The notes under the pieces: model-generated
Seen by the model: the letters and a program-made list of their open reading frames with translations, nothing else
Told to the model about the DNA's origin: nothing
Databases searched by the model: none
Shown: positions 1 through 8,288 of the stretch, piece after piece
Layout: each line of letters begins with the position of its first letter
How positions within the stretch are numbered: position 1 is the first letter of the stretch
DNA from: Hyphomonadaceae bacterium
Lineage (GTDB): Bacteria > Pseudomonadota > Alphaproteobacteria > Caulobacterales > Hyphomonadaceae
Assembly: GCA_022844345.1 (NCBI GenBank)
Contig: JALHLU010000006.1
Location: forward strand, 186,001-250,000
Length of the DNA: 64,000 bases
Reading direction: 5' to 3'
Made by a program: the position numbers and the translations under genes

Positions 1-872
1 ACAATCGCCAGCCCAAGCCCCACGCCGCCATCGCGCCGCGCATCGGCCGTGTTCACCTGGCTGAACGCTTCGAATAGTTTCGCCTTCGCATGCTCGGGCA
101 CGCCAACGCCCGTATCGCGCACGACCAGTTCCAGCCCTTCTCCGTCTTGTCCCCTGCGGGCCTCGATCAGCACGCCGCCTTCGGACGTGAACTTGATCGC
201 ATTGCCGGCAAGATTGAACAGGATCTGGCGCAGCCGCGAGGCGTCGCCCACAAGACGGCCGGCAAGTTCCGGATCGACGATTGCCGCAATATCAAGACCC
301 GCCGCATGCGCGCGCGGCGCCAGCAATTCGGCGACATCCTGCACCAGGTCCGAGGGATCGAACGGCGTAGACTCCAGCGGAATATCTCCAGCCTCCATGC
401 GCGAGAAATCGAGCACGTTGTTGAGGAGGTCGAGCAACCGCGCGCCCGACTTGCGGATGGCGCGCGCATAATCGCGCTGCGATGGCGTAAGCTCTGACTC
501 TTCCAGCAGCGCCGCCATGCCGAGAATGCCATTCAGCGGCGTGCGTATCTCGTGGCTCACCGCCGCTGTGAAACGATGCGCCGCATCGGGCGCCTCGTTG
601 ACGTCCGCCGTCGCCAGCCTCAGCCCGCCAACCGGCGCCGACACGCGCCAGCGCCGCCCGGCCTTGTCCACGATCTGCGAGGCGATCGGCGCCGCCGGCA
701 GCTCGAAGGGCGCGCGCATGCCTTCGATGAAACCCGACAGCGGGCTTGCGCCTGCAATGCGCCCGCCGGGATCAACCACCAGCGCCATGCCCGGCCAGCC
801 GCGCGCAACTGCGGCCAACGCCGCCTGCGCGCTTTCGCCTGAAATTCCATCGTCGCGGAGTGTGTTGGGCAT
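1..872 (-). CDS. Sensor histidine kinase, C-terminus cut by window edge
   Basis: The readable part is 290 codons. It contains an H-box, VSHEIRTPLNG, with the phospho-accepting His at about residue 107, followed by a dimerisation helix pair, an N-box-like segment (NLAGNAIKF) and a G1 box (DTGVGVP). It is still open in the G2 box (GVGLGLAI) at base 1. This is a HisKA plus HATPase_c kinase. The N-terminal 100 residues look like a short PAS-like sensor and show no membrane segment, so a cytoplasmic kinase is likely. The ATG at 872 is the first in frame, but no clear ribosome site precedes it. Whether a receiver domain follows (hybrid kinase) cannot be seen. No partner regulator lies beside it in the window. 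Confidence 0.9.
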   Translation of the reverse strand, partial: MPNTLRDDGISGESAQAALAAVARGWPGMALVVDPGGRIAGASPLSGFIEGMRAPFELPAAPIASQIVDKAGRRWRVSAPVGGLRLATADVNEAPDAAHRFTAAVSHEIRTPLNGILGMAALLEESELTPSQRDYARAIRKSGARLLDLLNNVLDFSRMEAGDIPLESTPFDPSDLVQDVAELLAPRAHAAGLDIAAIVDPELAGRLVGDASRLRQILFNLAGNAIKFTSEGGVLIEARRGQDGEGLELVVRDTGVGVPEHAKAKLFEAFSQVNTADARRDGGVGLGLAI

Positions 873-920
873 CGCGCGAAAGTGGACGCCCGGGCTCACC
901 AAGCGATTAACGCGCCCCCG

Positions 921-947
921 AGACAGACCCCTACCTGTCCTCCCCCC
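921..947. repeat. Family A repeat, degenerate half copy
   Basis: The stretch starting AGACAGACCCCTACCTGTCC matches the left arm of the family A elements seen at 18.1, 38.8 and 45.3 kb with one change, but has no inverted partner. It lies in the short gap between the histidine kinase and the hydroxylase genes. Confidence 0.6.
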
Positions 948-955
948 GCGCCGAT

Positions 956-2164
956 CTATGGTCGCGTAGCCGCCATCAAAGTCGGCACATCGCCCAGCTC
1001 GCCACCCGCCTCACGGGCGAACAGCTTCCGCGCGCCGGGCACATTCCCCGCCGCCGCCATCGCCGCGCCCGCAGCAAGCCTGACCGGCAGCGGCGCCGTA
1101 AACGCCCGTGCAAAGCCTTCCATCGCGGCGGCGGTCGCTGCAACATCCGCCCGGCGCCACGTCGTATACGCCGCCAGCGCACTCGCCGCGCCGATATCAA
1201 GACCCACGCGCCCCGCTTCCGCGATCACATCGACCAGGGCGGCGACATCCTTGAGCCCCAGATTGAGCCCCTGCCCCGCAAGCGGGTGGATCACATGCGC
1301 AGCGTCTCCCGCCAGCGCCACACGATGCCCGTCGAACCGTTCGGCGACCCTCAGGCGAAGCGGAAACACATGCCGCGGCCCCGCGACACGCGCACCAGGC
1401 ACGAAGTCGCCCGCCGTCTTGGCCAGCTCGCGCTCGAACTCACCATCGTCCAGCCCCGCCAGCGCCCCGGCGATCTTGGCGCGTTCCGTCCAGATCAGGT
1501 TGGCGCGGTTTCCGGTCAGCGGCAGTACGGCCATCGGCCCGCGCGGCAGGAAGATCTGGCGCGCCACCCCATTGTGCGGCTTTGCCAGCGCCAGCGTCGT
1601 CGACAGCGCGGCCGCATCGTAATCATGGCCCTCGAAACGCAGCTTGGCCGCCTCGCGCACCTGCGAGCGGGCGCCATCGCACCCCACAACCAATCTCGCC
1701 GCAATGACATGCTCGCCCGCCACAAGCCTTGCCTCCAGCGGACTGAACGTCACCGCATCGATGCGCGCGCGCGACAACAGCCGGATGTTCGCGTCAAGGC
1801 TGGCCGCTGCATGCAGCGCGGCCGCCAGGGCCGATCCCTCGATCATGTAGCCAAGTGAGGGCTCGGCGCATTCTTCCGCGATAAACGAGATGCCGCCCAG
1901 CCGTCCCTCGGCTTCCACCTGCAACACCGGCTCGGCATGCGGCAGCAGCTGTTCCTCCAGCCCCAGCGCACGGAAAATGCGCCAGCAGCCATAAGCGATG
2001 AAATAGGCCCTGCTGTCGGTAGGCCCTTCTCCCGGCGGGGCCGCCGCATCCGCCAGCACGACATCAATCCCCCGCCGCGCTAGACCCAGCGCCAGGGTCA
2101 ACCCGACCGGCCCGCCACCCGCAATGGCGACGTCGCAGCGATGGGTGGCGGGCGGAAGTGTCAT
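956..2164 (-). CDS. UbiH/UbiF/VisC-family FAD-dependent hydroxylase
   Basis: This 402-residue flavoprotein monooxygenase has an N-terminal dinucleotide-binding motif (AGGGPVG, about residues 14-20) and the second FAD/ribityl motif GDAAHVIHPLAGQG near residue 285, both typical of the aromatic-ring hydroxylases of ubiquinone biosynthesis (UbiH, UbiF, UbiL, COQ6). Length is normal for the family. The substrate position (C1, C5 or C6 of the quinone ring) cannot be assigned from sequence alone, so no symbol is given. It is followed on the same strand, after a short gap, by the histidine kinase. An intrinsic terminator of the upstream transporter separates it from that gene. Confidence 0.85.
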   Translation of the reverse strand: MTLPPATHRCDVAIAGGGPVGLTLALGLARRGIDVVLADAAAPPGEGPTDSRAYFIAYGCWRIFRALGLEEQLLPHAEPVLQVEAEGRLGGISFIAEECAEPSLGYMIEGSALAAALHAAASLDANIRLLSRARIDAVTFSPLEARLVAGEHVIAARLVVGCDGARSQVREAAKLRFEGHDYDAAALSTTLALAKPHNGVARQIFLPRGPMAVLPLTGNRANLIWTERAKIAGALAGLDDGEFERELAKTAGDFVPGARVAGPRHVFPLRLRVAERFDGHRVALAGDAAHVIHPLAGQGLNLGLKDVAALVDVIAEAGRVGLDIGAASALAAYTTWRRADVAATAAAMEGFARAFTAPLPVRLAAGAAMAAAGNVPGARKLFAREAGGELGDVPTLMAATRP

Positions 2165-2206
2165 TCTCCAGACATAGCGCTCCCCCCCGAAAAACGGAAA
2201 TGTCCC

Positions 2207-2242
2207 AAAGAAAAAGGGGCGCGGCCGAATGACCGCGCCCCC
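2207..2242 (-). terminator. Intrinsic terminator of the ammonium transporter
   Basis: A nine-base GC-only stem (2216-2224 with 2233-2241, loop of eight) is followed on the minus strand by TTTTTCTTT. It lies about 70 bases past the transporter stop codon and just before the hydroxylase start. Confidence 0.85.
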
Positions 2243-2312
2243 ATCTTTTTCCGTCCCCTCCCACGGCGCCGCGCCGGCAGCGCCGGTGGCGGGAGGGGGG
2301 CGGCTCGCCAGC

Positions 2313-3896
2313 CTACGAGTGGTAGGCCGACTCGCCGTGTTCGTTCAGGTCGAGACCTTCTTCCTCGACCTCTTCTTTCACCCGGCCGCCGGTGACCAGC
2401 TTGACGATGAACCAGACAATCGCCGAGCCGACGCCGGACCAGAGGATGGTGACGCCAACCCCTTTGAGCTGCGCGATGGTTTGCGTGACGAAGTCCGAAT
2501 AGACCGCGACCCCGCCATTGGCGTAGTCGACGATGCCCGCGCCGCCGAGCGAGGGGGCAACGACGATGCCGGTGCCGATGGCGCCGACAATGCCGCCCAC
2601 GCCGTGGATGCCGAACACATCGAGGCTGTCGTCATAGCCAAGCATGTTCTTGAGACCCGAGCAGGCGAACAGGCAGATCGGTCCAACGATCAGGCCAAGC
2701 ACGATGGCGCCCATCGGACCGGCGAAGCCGGCGGCAGGCGTGATCGCGACAAGACCCGCAACCGCGCCGGAAGCCATGCCGAGCAAGCTCGGCTTCTTCT
2801 TGAACACGGCTTCGGCAAGGGCCCATGAGAGAGCGCCAGCAGCCGTTGCGACGAACGTGTTGATCAGCGCAAGACCGGCATAGGCGTTCGATTCCAGGTT
2901 CGAACCGGCGTTGAAGCCAACCCAGCCGACCCACAGAAGACCGGTGCCGATCAGCGTGAACGTCAGGTTGTGCGGACGGATCGGTTCGGACTTGTAGGAC
3001 TTGCGTTTGCCAAGGATCAGCGCGCCAACCAGGGCAGCGATACCCGAGTTGATGTGCACGACCGTGCCGCCGGCGAAGTCGAGCGCGCCGAAGGACCAGA
3101 TCAGGCCCGCGCCAGCAACGAGCGCTTCCGCGTTTGCCGGATCGGACGCCATGATCGGGCCGCCCCACCACCAGACCATGTGGGCCATCGGGTAGTAGAC
3201 AACGATCGGCCAGAGGACGGCGAACAGGACGACGCCCCAGAATTTCGCACGTTCAGCAACACCGCCGAGCACGAGAGCCGTGGTGATGCACGCGAAGGTC
3301 ATCTGGAAAGCGACGAAGACGATCTCGGGAATGGCGACGCCGACCGAGAAGGTCTCGACCAGGGTCGAGGTGTCGACCCCTGCAAGGCCAACCTTCGAGA
3401 AGCCGCCGACGAAGCTGTTGATGCCGCCACCGTCGGTGAAGGCCATCGAATAACCCCAGCCGACCCAGGCGATCATGCCGATCGCCGTGACGATCAGGAC
3501 CTGGGAGAGCAGCGAAATCATGTTCTTGGAGCGGACGAGACCGCCATAGAACAGGGCGAGGCCCGGAATGATCATCAGGAGAACGAGGACAGTCGAGACG
3601 AGCATCCAGGCGGTGTCGCCCTTGTCGACGGTCAGTTCGATCGCGGCCGCTTCTTCAGCCACGACTTCTTCCTCGACCACCGGTTCGGCGGGCGCGGCAT
3701 CCACGGGCGGCGCCGCAGCGTCAGCCGGCGGCGTGACAGGCGCCTCAACCGTAGGCGGCGCTTCCGGCGTAGGTTGCTGGGCTGAAACCGGGCTCAGCGT
3801 CGAAAGCATGAATGATGCTGCGATTGCAGCCAAACCGGCCTTTACGCCGGTCCCCCAAAGTGAAAGTCGATCCAATCGACTGGTTTTATTGAACAT
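2313..3896 (-). CDS. amt: Ammonium transporter, Amt family
   Basis: The 527-residue protein carries a signal peptide (hydrophobic stretch ending SPVSA-Q, about residues 16-38), then about 60 residues rich in Pro, Ala and Glu, then eleven hydrophobic segments of the Amt/Rh channel. Family signatures include GLALFYGGLVRSKN, DFAGGTVVHINSG and FGIHGVGGIVGAIGTG, the last two bringing the pore histidines. It conducts ammonium across the inner membrane. The ATG at 3896 is chosen because GGGGAGA lies five bases upstream and the signal peptide begins there; an in-frame upstream ATG (4052) would bury it. The long acidic, proline-rich N-terminal extension is unusual. Amt genes are often paired with a PII gene (glnK/glnB); none is adjacent here. 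Confidence 0.93.
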   Translation of the reverse strand: MFNKTSRLDRLSLWGTGVKAGLAAIAASFMLSTLSPVSAQQPTPEAPPTVEAPVTPPADAAAPPVDAAPAEPVVEEEVVAEEAAAIELTVDKGDTAWMLVSTVLVLLMIIPGLALFYGGLVRSKNMISLLSQVLIVTAIGMIAWVGWGYSMAFTDGGGINSFVGGFSKVGLAGVDTSTLVETFSVGVAIPEIVFVAFQMTFACITTALVLGGVAERAKFWGVVLFAVLWPIVVYYPMAHMVWWWGGPIMASDPANAEALVAGAGLIWSFGALDFAGGTVVHINSGIAALVGALILGKRKSYKSEPIRPHNLTFTLIGTGLLWVGWVGFNAGSNLESNAYAGLALINTFVATAAGALSWALAEAVFKKKPSLLGMASGAVAGLVAITPAAGFAGPMGAIVLGLIVGPICLFACSGLKNMLGYDDSLDVFGIHGVGGIVGAIGTGIVVAPSLGGAGIVDYANGGVAVYSDFVTQTIAQLKGVGVTILWSGVGSAIVWFIVKLVTGGRVKEEVEEEGLDLNEHGESAYHS

Positions 3897-4118
3897 TTGT
3901 CTCCCCTGAGGTTGACTCGCAACCGGCGCAAAAAATTGCACCCGCCCCTGACGTCTCCGCCACCGCAGATGCCCGGGAAGTAGGCGCAACGGCCCGCGCC
4001 ACCTACAAGCAATGCCCCATGCGGCCTTTCCGACTCCGCCCCGATTGCACAAATTTTAGGCGCCTGCCCAGCAACCCGCACCTGTTCAGGGCAAGCCCTG
4101 CCCCCCGCGCCGCCCGCC
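3897..4118. other. Intergenic region upstream of amt, no gene seen
   Basis: This gap would hold the amt promoter on the minus strand. I found no convincing sigma-54 or other promoter element by eye and no coding sequence of normal composition. The adjacent 4119-4237 segment is structured and is listed separately. Confidence 0.4.
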
Positions 4119-4207
4119 GTTCGGGGAGGACCTACCCGTCACGCAAACCCGGCTAGAGAAACCGGGTGAACGGCCGCAAGGCTGGATCATGGGGATAGGT
4201 CCCGGAC
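4119..4207 (+). ncRNA. Structured RNA-like element ahead of a terminator (candidate attenuator or small RNA)
   Basis: Read on the plus strand the segment can form a closing helix (GGACCTACCC at 4128-4137 with GGGATAGGTCC at 4192-4202, extended by GTTCG 4119-4123 with CGGAC 4203-4207). It encloses two hairpins: ACCCGG/CCGGGT (4147-4152 with 4162-4167) and a GCAA tetraloop hairpin (4171-4175 with 4180-4184). The 3' strand of the closing helix overlaps the 5' strand of the terminator at 4198-4230, so the two folds exclude each other, as in attenuators and transcriptional riboswitches. It matches no RNA family I know. It lies about 200 bases before ftsK. Confidence 0.35.
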
Positions 4208-4237
4208 GCGCGTGAGCTGCGTCCGGGACCCTTTTTT
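4198..4237 (+). terminator. Strong intrinsic terminator upstream of ftsK
   Basis: A perfect 12-base stem (4198-4209 with 4219-4230, nine-base loop) is followed by C and six T residues (4232-4237) on the plus strand. No annotated plus-strand gene ends here, so it must end a short transcript starting within the amt-ftsK gap. Confidence 0.8.
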
Positions 4238-4344
4238 GCCGGGCCCGCACAACCGCGTCCCTCCCCGCACACTCATGACACTCCAGCGACAGCCTTCGCC
4301 TCAATTATCAACGCCGCCGTAACGATTTTTTCCGCTGCGAGGGC

Positions 4345-4353
4345 TGTGGATAA
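4345..4353 (-). promoter_or_regulatory. Consensus DnaA box upstream of ftsK
   Basis: TGTGGATAA is the exact reverse complement of the TTATCCACA DnaA box, 83 bases before the chosen ftsK start. Possible cell-cycle control of ftsK by DnaA is inference. Confidence 0.5.
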
Positions 4354-4435
4354 GGCCCTCCGCTAGGGCCGCGTTAACGCCCGCAACCGCAGTGTCGGCC
4401 TGCTCCCTTTAGCCATGTTCCACAAGGACGACGGC

Positions 4436-7057
4436 ATGCCGAACACCCGTGCGCCGCATATTGAGGACGATGGCTATGAGGTGCGCGGCTCAGGCGGCCT
4501 CACCCGCTTCCTTGGCGGCCTCGCCGCATTTTCGGCCGGCGTCTTCATCTGCGGGGCGTGCTCGTCCTATTCCTCGACCGACGCCAGCTTCAACATGGCT
4601 GTCGCCCGCGTGCGCGATCCCGCCACGGGCCTCGTCAGCGAAGCCGTGCCTGGCAACATGTTCGGCCATGTCGGCTCCTACTTCGGCGACCTGATGATGC
4701 AGGGCTTTGGCTGGACCGCGATCCTGCTCGGCTTTGCGCTGATGGTCGGCGGCGTGCGCCGCGCCTTCGGCATCGGCCAGCGCGACCCGTCCGCCGGCAT
4801 CTGGGCTTTCGCGGCCATCCTGTTCGCGGCCTGCTGCCTCGCCGAATGGCCGACCCCGCGCGCGTGGGACATGTCGGCTGGCCTGGGCGGCGTTGTGGGC
4901 GAGGTGATGCTCGCGATCACCTCGACCCCGTTTGCAGCCCTCAAGATTCCCGAGCCGCATGTCTGGGCCTCGGCCATGGCGGGCCTGCTCGCCATCCTGT
5001 TCGCGGCGATGGCCATGGGCCTTGGCGCCTCCGACGCCACCTCGCTGTGGCGCTCGCTCACCCGCAAGCCGGAACGCGCGCCCGAGCCTCTCTATGCTTC
5101 CGAACGTCCCATCATCGCAGGCGTACCGGCGCTCGCCTCGCGCCCTGCCCCGGCCAGCGGACTGGCTGGCGGCGCCCTTATGGGCGGCGTCATGAAACTG
5201 CTTGGCCGCAAGCCGCAGGAAGTGATCGAGCCGATCGTCTACACCGAGGAAGACGGATTCGACGCAGGCGAACAGGGCTTCTTCAACGCTGTCGAGAACT
5301 CCGAGACGCAGAACCGCCAGCGTCCCATCGTTCCGCGCGTCCTCGAGAGCCGCCCGGTGCCGGATGCGCCTGCGCCCGCTACACCGGCGCCGCGTCCGAT
5401 CACGCGTCCCGCCGCCCAGCCCAATGCCGGCCAGACCAGCACCGCTCAGCACCAGCAGCCTGCGGGCCAGAACGCGCCTCCCGCCGCGCGCCCCTCGCAG
5501 TCGGCGCGCGTGCGCGACCCCAACACCGCCATCCCGCCAATCGAACTGCTCGACGTGCCGCCGCCGCGCCGTTCCGAAGTCGATGAATCGCGCCTGCTCG
5601 AAATGGCCGACCGCCTGGGCGAAGTGCTCACCGAGTTCGGCGTCAAGGGCCGCATCACCGAGGTTCGCCCCGGCCCCGTCGTTACGCTGTTCGAACTCGA
5701 GCCCGCCGCCGGCGTACGTTCCTCGAAGGTCATCGCGCTCGCTGAAGACATCGCACGCGCCATGTCCGCCACCTCCGCGCGCGTCGCCGTCATCCCGGGC
5801 CGCAACGCCATCGGCATCGAACTGCCCAACCCAAACCGCGAGACCGTCTATCTGCGCGACCTCTTGAACGCGAACGAGTTCTCGCGCTCGCGCGCCGCCC
5901 TCCCGCTTGCCCTGGGCGAGAGCATCGAAGGCCAACCGATGATCGGCGACCTTGGCAAGATGCCTCACCTGCTCATCGCGGGCACCACCGGCTCGGGCAA
6001 GTCCGTCGGCATCAACGCCATGATCCTCTCGCTCATGTTCAAGCTGCCGCCCGAGAAGTGCCGCTTCATCATGATCGACCCGAAAATGCTCGAACTGTCG
6101 ATCTATGAGGGCATCCCCCACCTACTCTCCCCCGTCGTCACCGATCCGCAGAAGGCCGTGCTGGCCCTCAAATGGGTCGTGCGCGAGATGGAAAGCCGCT
6201 ACGAGATCATGTCCAAGATGGGCGTGCGCAACCTCGCCGGCTTCAACCAGAAGGCCGAGGAAGCCGCCGCCCGCGGCGAGCACCTCACCCGCCAGGTGCA
6301 GACCGGCTGGAACAAGGAAACCGGCGAGGCGATCTGGGAAAACGAGGCTATGAAGCCCGAGCCCATGCCGCATATCGTCGTCATCATCGACGAAATGGCC
6401 GACCTCATGCTCGTCGCCGGCAAGGACATTGAAAGCGCCGTCCAGCGCATCGCCCAGATGGCGCGCGCCGCCGGCATCCACCTCATCACGGCCACGCAGC
6501 GCCCCTCGGTCGACGTCATCACCGGCACGATCAAGGCGAACTTCCCGACCCGCATCTCCTACATGGTCACGACCAAGATCGACTCGCGCACCATCCTGGG
6601 CGAACAGGGCGCCGAACAGCTGCTCGGCATGGGCGACCTTCTCTGGATGCAGTCCGGCGGCAAGATCAGCCGCGTCCACGGCCCGTTCGTGAAGGACGAG
6701 GAAGTCGAGCGCGTCGTCTCCTGGCTCAAGGACCAGGGCACGCCGCAATACGTCGAAGGCATCACCGACGAGATCGAGGAAGAAGCCTCCGTCGCCGACG
6801 CCGCCTTCGGCACCAGCTCGGGCGATCCCGAAGAGGACATGTACCGCGACGCCGTCGCCGCCGTGATCCGCGAGAAGCGCCCGACCACGTCCTACGTCCA
6901 GCGCGTCCTGCGCGTCGGCTACAACCGCGCCGCCTCGATGATCGAACGCATGGAGCGCGACGGCATCATCTCCGCCGCCGACCACGCCGGCAAACGCCAG
7001 ATCCTCGCCCGCGACAGCCGCAGCAGCTCCAGCTCAAGCGACGAAGAAGCGGCGTAA
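4436..7057 (+). CDS. ftsK: DNA translocase FtsK
   Basis: This 873-residue septal DNA pump resolves chromosome dimers and clears the terminus at division. The N-terminal 180 residues contain about four membrane segments. A Pro/Ala/Gln-rich linker (about residues 270-365) follows, then the motor: Walker A GTTGSGKS near residue 513 and Walker B VVIIDEMADL near 648. The C-terminal gamma winged helix (YVQRVLRVGYNRAASMIERM) reads KOPS sites. The ATG at 4436 is preceded by AAGGA with a seven-base spacer; an ATG at 4415 has no ribosome site but would add only seven residues. A DnaA box and a terminator lie upstream. The 3' end overlaps a convergent antitoxin gene by 24 bases. Confidence 0.97.
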   Translation: MPNTRAPHIEDDGYEVRGSGGLTRFLGGLAAFSAGVFICGACSSYSSTDASFNMAVARVRDPATGLVSEAVPGNMFGHVGSYFGDLMMQGFGWTAILLGFALMVGGVRRAFGIGQRDPSAGIWAFAAILFAACCLAEWPTPRAWDMSAGLGGVVGEVMLAITSTPFAALKIPEPHVWASAMAGLLAILFAAMAMGLGASDATSLWRSLTRKPERAPEPLYASERPIIAGVPALASRPAPASGLAGGALMGGVMKLLGRKPQEVIEPIVYTEEDGFDAGEQGFFNAVENSETQNRQRPIVPRVLESRPVPDAPAPATPAPRPITRPAAQPNAGQTSTAQHQQPAGQNAPPAARPSQSARVRDPNTAIPPIELLDVPPPRRSEVDESRLLEMADRLGEVLTEFGVKGRITEVRPGPVVTLFELEPAAGVRSSKVIALAEDIARAMSATSARVAVIPGRNAIGIELPNPNRETVYLRDLLNANEFSRSRAALPLALGESIEGQPMIGDLGKMPHLLIAGTTGSGKSVGINAMILSLMFKLPPEKCRFIMIDPKMLELSIYEGIPHLLSPVVTDPQKAVLALKWVVREMESRYEIMSKMGVRNLAGFNQKAEEAAARGEHLTRQVQTGWNKETGEAIWENEAMKPEPMPHIVVIIDEMADLMLVAGKDIESAVQRIAQMARAAGIHLITATQRPSVDVITGTIKANFPTRISYMVTTKIDSRTILGEQGAEQLLGMGDLLWMQSGGKISRVHGPFVKDEEVERVVSWLKDQGTPQYVEGITDEIEEEASVADAAFGTSSGDPEEDMYRDAVAAVIREKRPTTSYVQRVLRVGYNRAASMIERMERDGIISAADHAGKRQILARDSRSSSSSSDEEAA

Positions 7058-7276
7058 ACGCGCCGCGCGAAGGATTCTCAGCGGAGACCGCGACAGCTTG
7101 ACCAGTTTGCGAGCAGCAAGCCGCGCTCGCGTTTCGTCAAGACGGCGCCGTTCTGCAATCTGCCGGACTTCTCGAAGCAGATAATCTGACAGCGACATGC
7201 CAGTCTCTGCGGCAAGTGACTTCAGCCTGACTTGAAGCGTCTCTGGGACGTTTCGAATCTGGGTCGGCACGGGCAT
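7034..7276 (-). CDS. Orphan ribbon-helix-helix antitoxin (FitA/VapB type)
   Basis: This 80-residue protein begins with a ribbon-helix-helix DNA-binding motif (QIRNVPETLQVRLKSLAAETGMSL pattern) followed by DYLLREVRQIAE. It is a full-length paralogue of the antitoxin of the VapBC pair at 8.3-8.9 kb, sharing QIRN.P, GMSLSDYLL and the LDE.R.RLA tail. No toxin gene follows: its 3' end runs 24 bases into the convergent ftsK gene. The ATG at 7276 is preferred because it aligns with the start of the paralogue. A start at 7306 would cover the ACATGT operator sites. It probably represses its own promoter and may bind the paralogous operator too. Confidence 0.75.
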   Translation of the reverse strand: MPVPTQIRNVPETLQVRLKSLAAETGMSLSDYLLREVRQIAERRRLDETRARLAARKLVKLSRSPLRILRAARLRRFFVA

Positions 7277-7308
7277 GGGGAGAACATCTTCACATGTGCG
7301 ACACATGT
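7273..7308. promoter_or_regulatory. Operator with repeated ACATGT sites, antitoxin promoter 1
   Basis: ACATCT (7284), ACATGT (7292) and ACATGT (7303), with a degenerate GCATGG at 7273, are spaced 11, 8 and 11 bases. Exactly the same spacing is found upstream of the VapB gene at 8899-8934, which supports binding by related ribbon-helix-helix proteins. Confidence 0.6.
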
Positions 7309-7327
7309 CGATCAGTCCGCCCCGCCC

Positions 7328-7612
7328 CTACTCCTCGTCGGGCGCGGCGGCTGCGTCGGCTTCGGCCTTGCGCGAGGCGATGCGGCGGGCGCGGGAGGCG
7401 GCCATGTCTTTCTGGCGGGTCACTTTCTTCTCGGCGGCGGCCGCCAGCTTGTTCTTGCGCAGCTCGACAAGCGCGTCCGCGATCAGGGGAAGCAGGCGCT
7501 CGGCCTCTTCCTTCTGCTTGGCGGCCCCGGATTTCATGATGCGTTCGGCGTTGGCCTGGAGGTTCTCCAGTTCCTTTTCCGTCATCTCCGGAATCCGCGC
7601 TTCAAGGCTCAT
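7328..7612 (-). CDS. Small charged hypothetical protein
   Basis: This 94-residue protein is rich in Glu, Lys, Arg and Ala and is probably almost entirely helical (EKELENLQANAERIMKS, then a basic stretch KKVTRQKDMAASRARRIASRK and an acidic tail). It has no membrane segment or signal peptide. The ATG at 7612 has GGAGA seven bases upstream; the open frame extends further but without a ribosome site. I do not recognise a family. It lies between the orphan antitoxin, same strand and 16 bases apart from its operator, and the divergent cold-shock gene. Confidence 0.65.
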   Translation of the reverse strand: MSLEARIPEMTEKELENLQANAERIMKSGAAKQKEEAERLLPLIADALVELRKNKLAAAAEKKVTRQKDMAASRARRIASRKAEADAAAAPDEE

Positions 7613-7947
7613 CTGGGGGTCTCCTGCGGCGATGGCCTTGCGAGCCCGCCCATGGCGTCCCCGCCAGGACCTCTGTCCGGGCTCTGTAAAGAACGACACG
7701 CTCCGAATGCCTGTGCTGCAGCGCGATTTCAAGGGAAAACCGTCTTATTTGGAGCACAGCTGGCCTTCCCTTTTGCCTTTCGCTCCGAACTGCGCTATGT
7801 CCCCTCGCAATCGAGTTTCGGCCGACGACTTGGCCGCCGCCTGCCCACAAGGCTTCCGGCTACGCTGACGACATCCACCTACACTTGATGCTCAAGGGCG
7901 TTCCGTACACGTGCGGGCGCTGTCACGTACCACAAGGAAGACTTACT
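7613..7947. other. Divergent intergenic region before cspA
   Basis: This 335-base gap separates the small charged protein gene (minus) from cspA (plus) and should hold both promoters and the cspA leader. Long 5' leaders are common for cold-shock genes. I see no further coding sequence and no convincing hairpin. Confidence 0.4.
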
Positions 7948-8157
7948 ATGGCGACCGGAACTGTTAAGTGGTTCAACTCCACCAAGGGCTATGGCTTCAT
8001 CCAGCCGGATAACGGCGCGAAAGACGTGTTCGTTCACGTCAGCGCTGTTGAGGCTGCCGGCCTCCGCGGCCTCGTCGACGGACAGAAAGTGTCCTTCGAA
8101 GAGCAAGCCGACAAGCGCTCGGGCAAGATGTCTGCCGTGAACCTGAAAGTCAGCTAA
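7948..8157 (+). CDS. cspA: Cold-shock protein, CspA family
   Basis: This 69-residue single cold-shock domain protein carries both RNA-binding motifs: RNP1 as KGYGFIQPD and RNP2 as DVFVHVSA, after the usual start [14 protein letters not shown]. Such proteins melt RNA secondary structure at low temperature or in stationary phase. The ATG at 7948 follows AAGGAAG with a seven-base spacer; the open frame extends 21 codons upstream without a ribosome site. It is monocistronic: two hairpins follow, the second a strong terminator at 8257-8284. Confidence 0.93.
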   Translation: MATGTVKWFNSTKGYGFIQPDNGAKDVFVHVSAVEAAGLRGLVDGQKVSFEEQADKRSGKMSAVNLKVS

Positions 8158-8256
8158 CGCTGGCTCCGGGTCTCGCGGCCCGGGGGGTTTTACGACTTGA
8201 CCTGAAGCTGATCTTGAAGCGTGCGCGTGCAGCCGCGCCGCAGCGAGATACAAGGA

Positions 8257-8284
8257 AAGCCGGCCCCTCGGGGCCGGCTTTTTT
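8257..8284 (+). terminator. Intrinsic terminator downstream of cspA
   Basis: Ten-base stem (8257-8266 with 8271-8280) with a CTCG loop, running into six T residues at 8279-8284 on the plus strand. A weaker GC hairpin lies at 8165-8182 directly after the cspA stop. The vapC stop codon lies five bases beyond. Confidence 0.85.
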
Positions 8285-8288
8285 GTTG

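Noticed and set aside
4119-4230. tRNA, SRP RNA or a known riboswitch in the amt-ftsK gap
   Set aside because: No T-loop or SRP tetraloop motif on either strand, and no match to the riboswitch consensus sequences I could recall.
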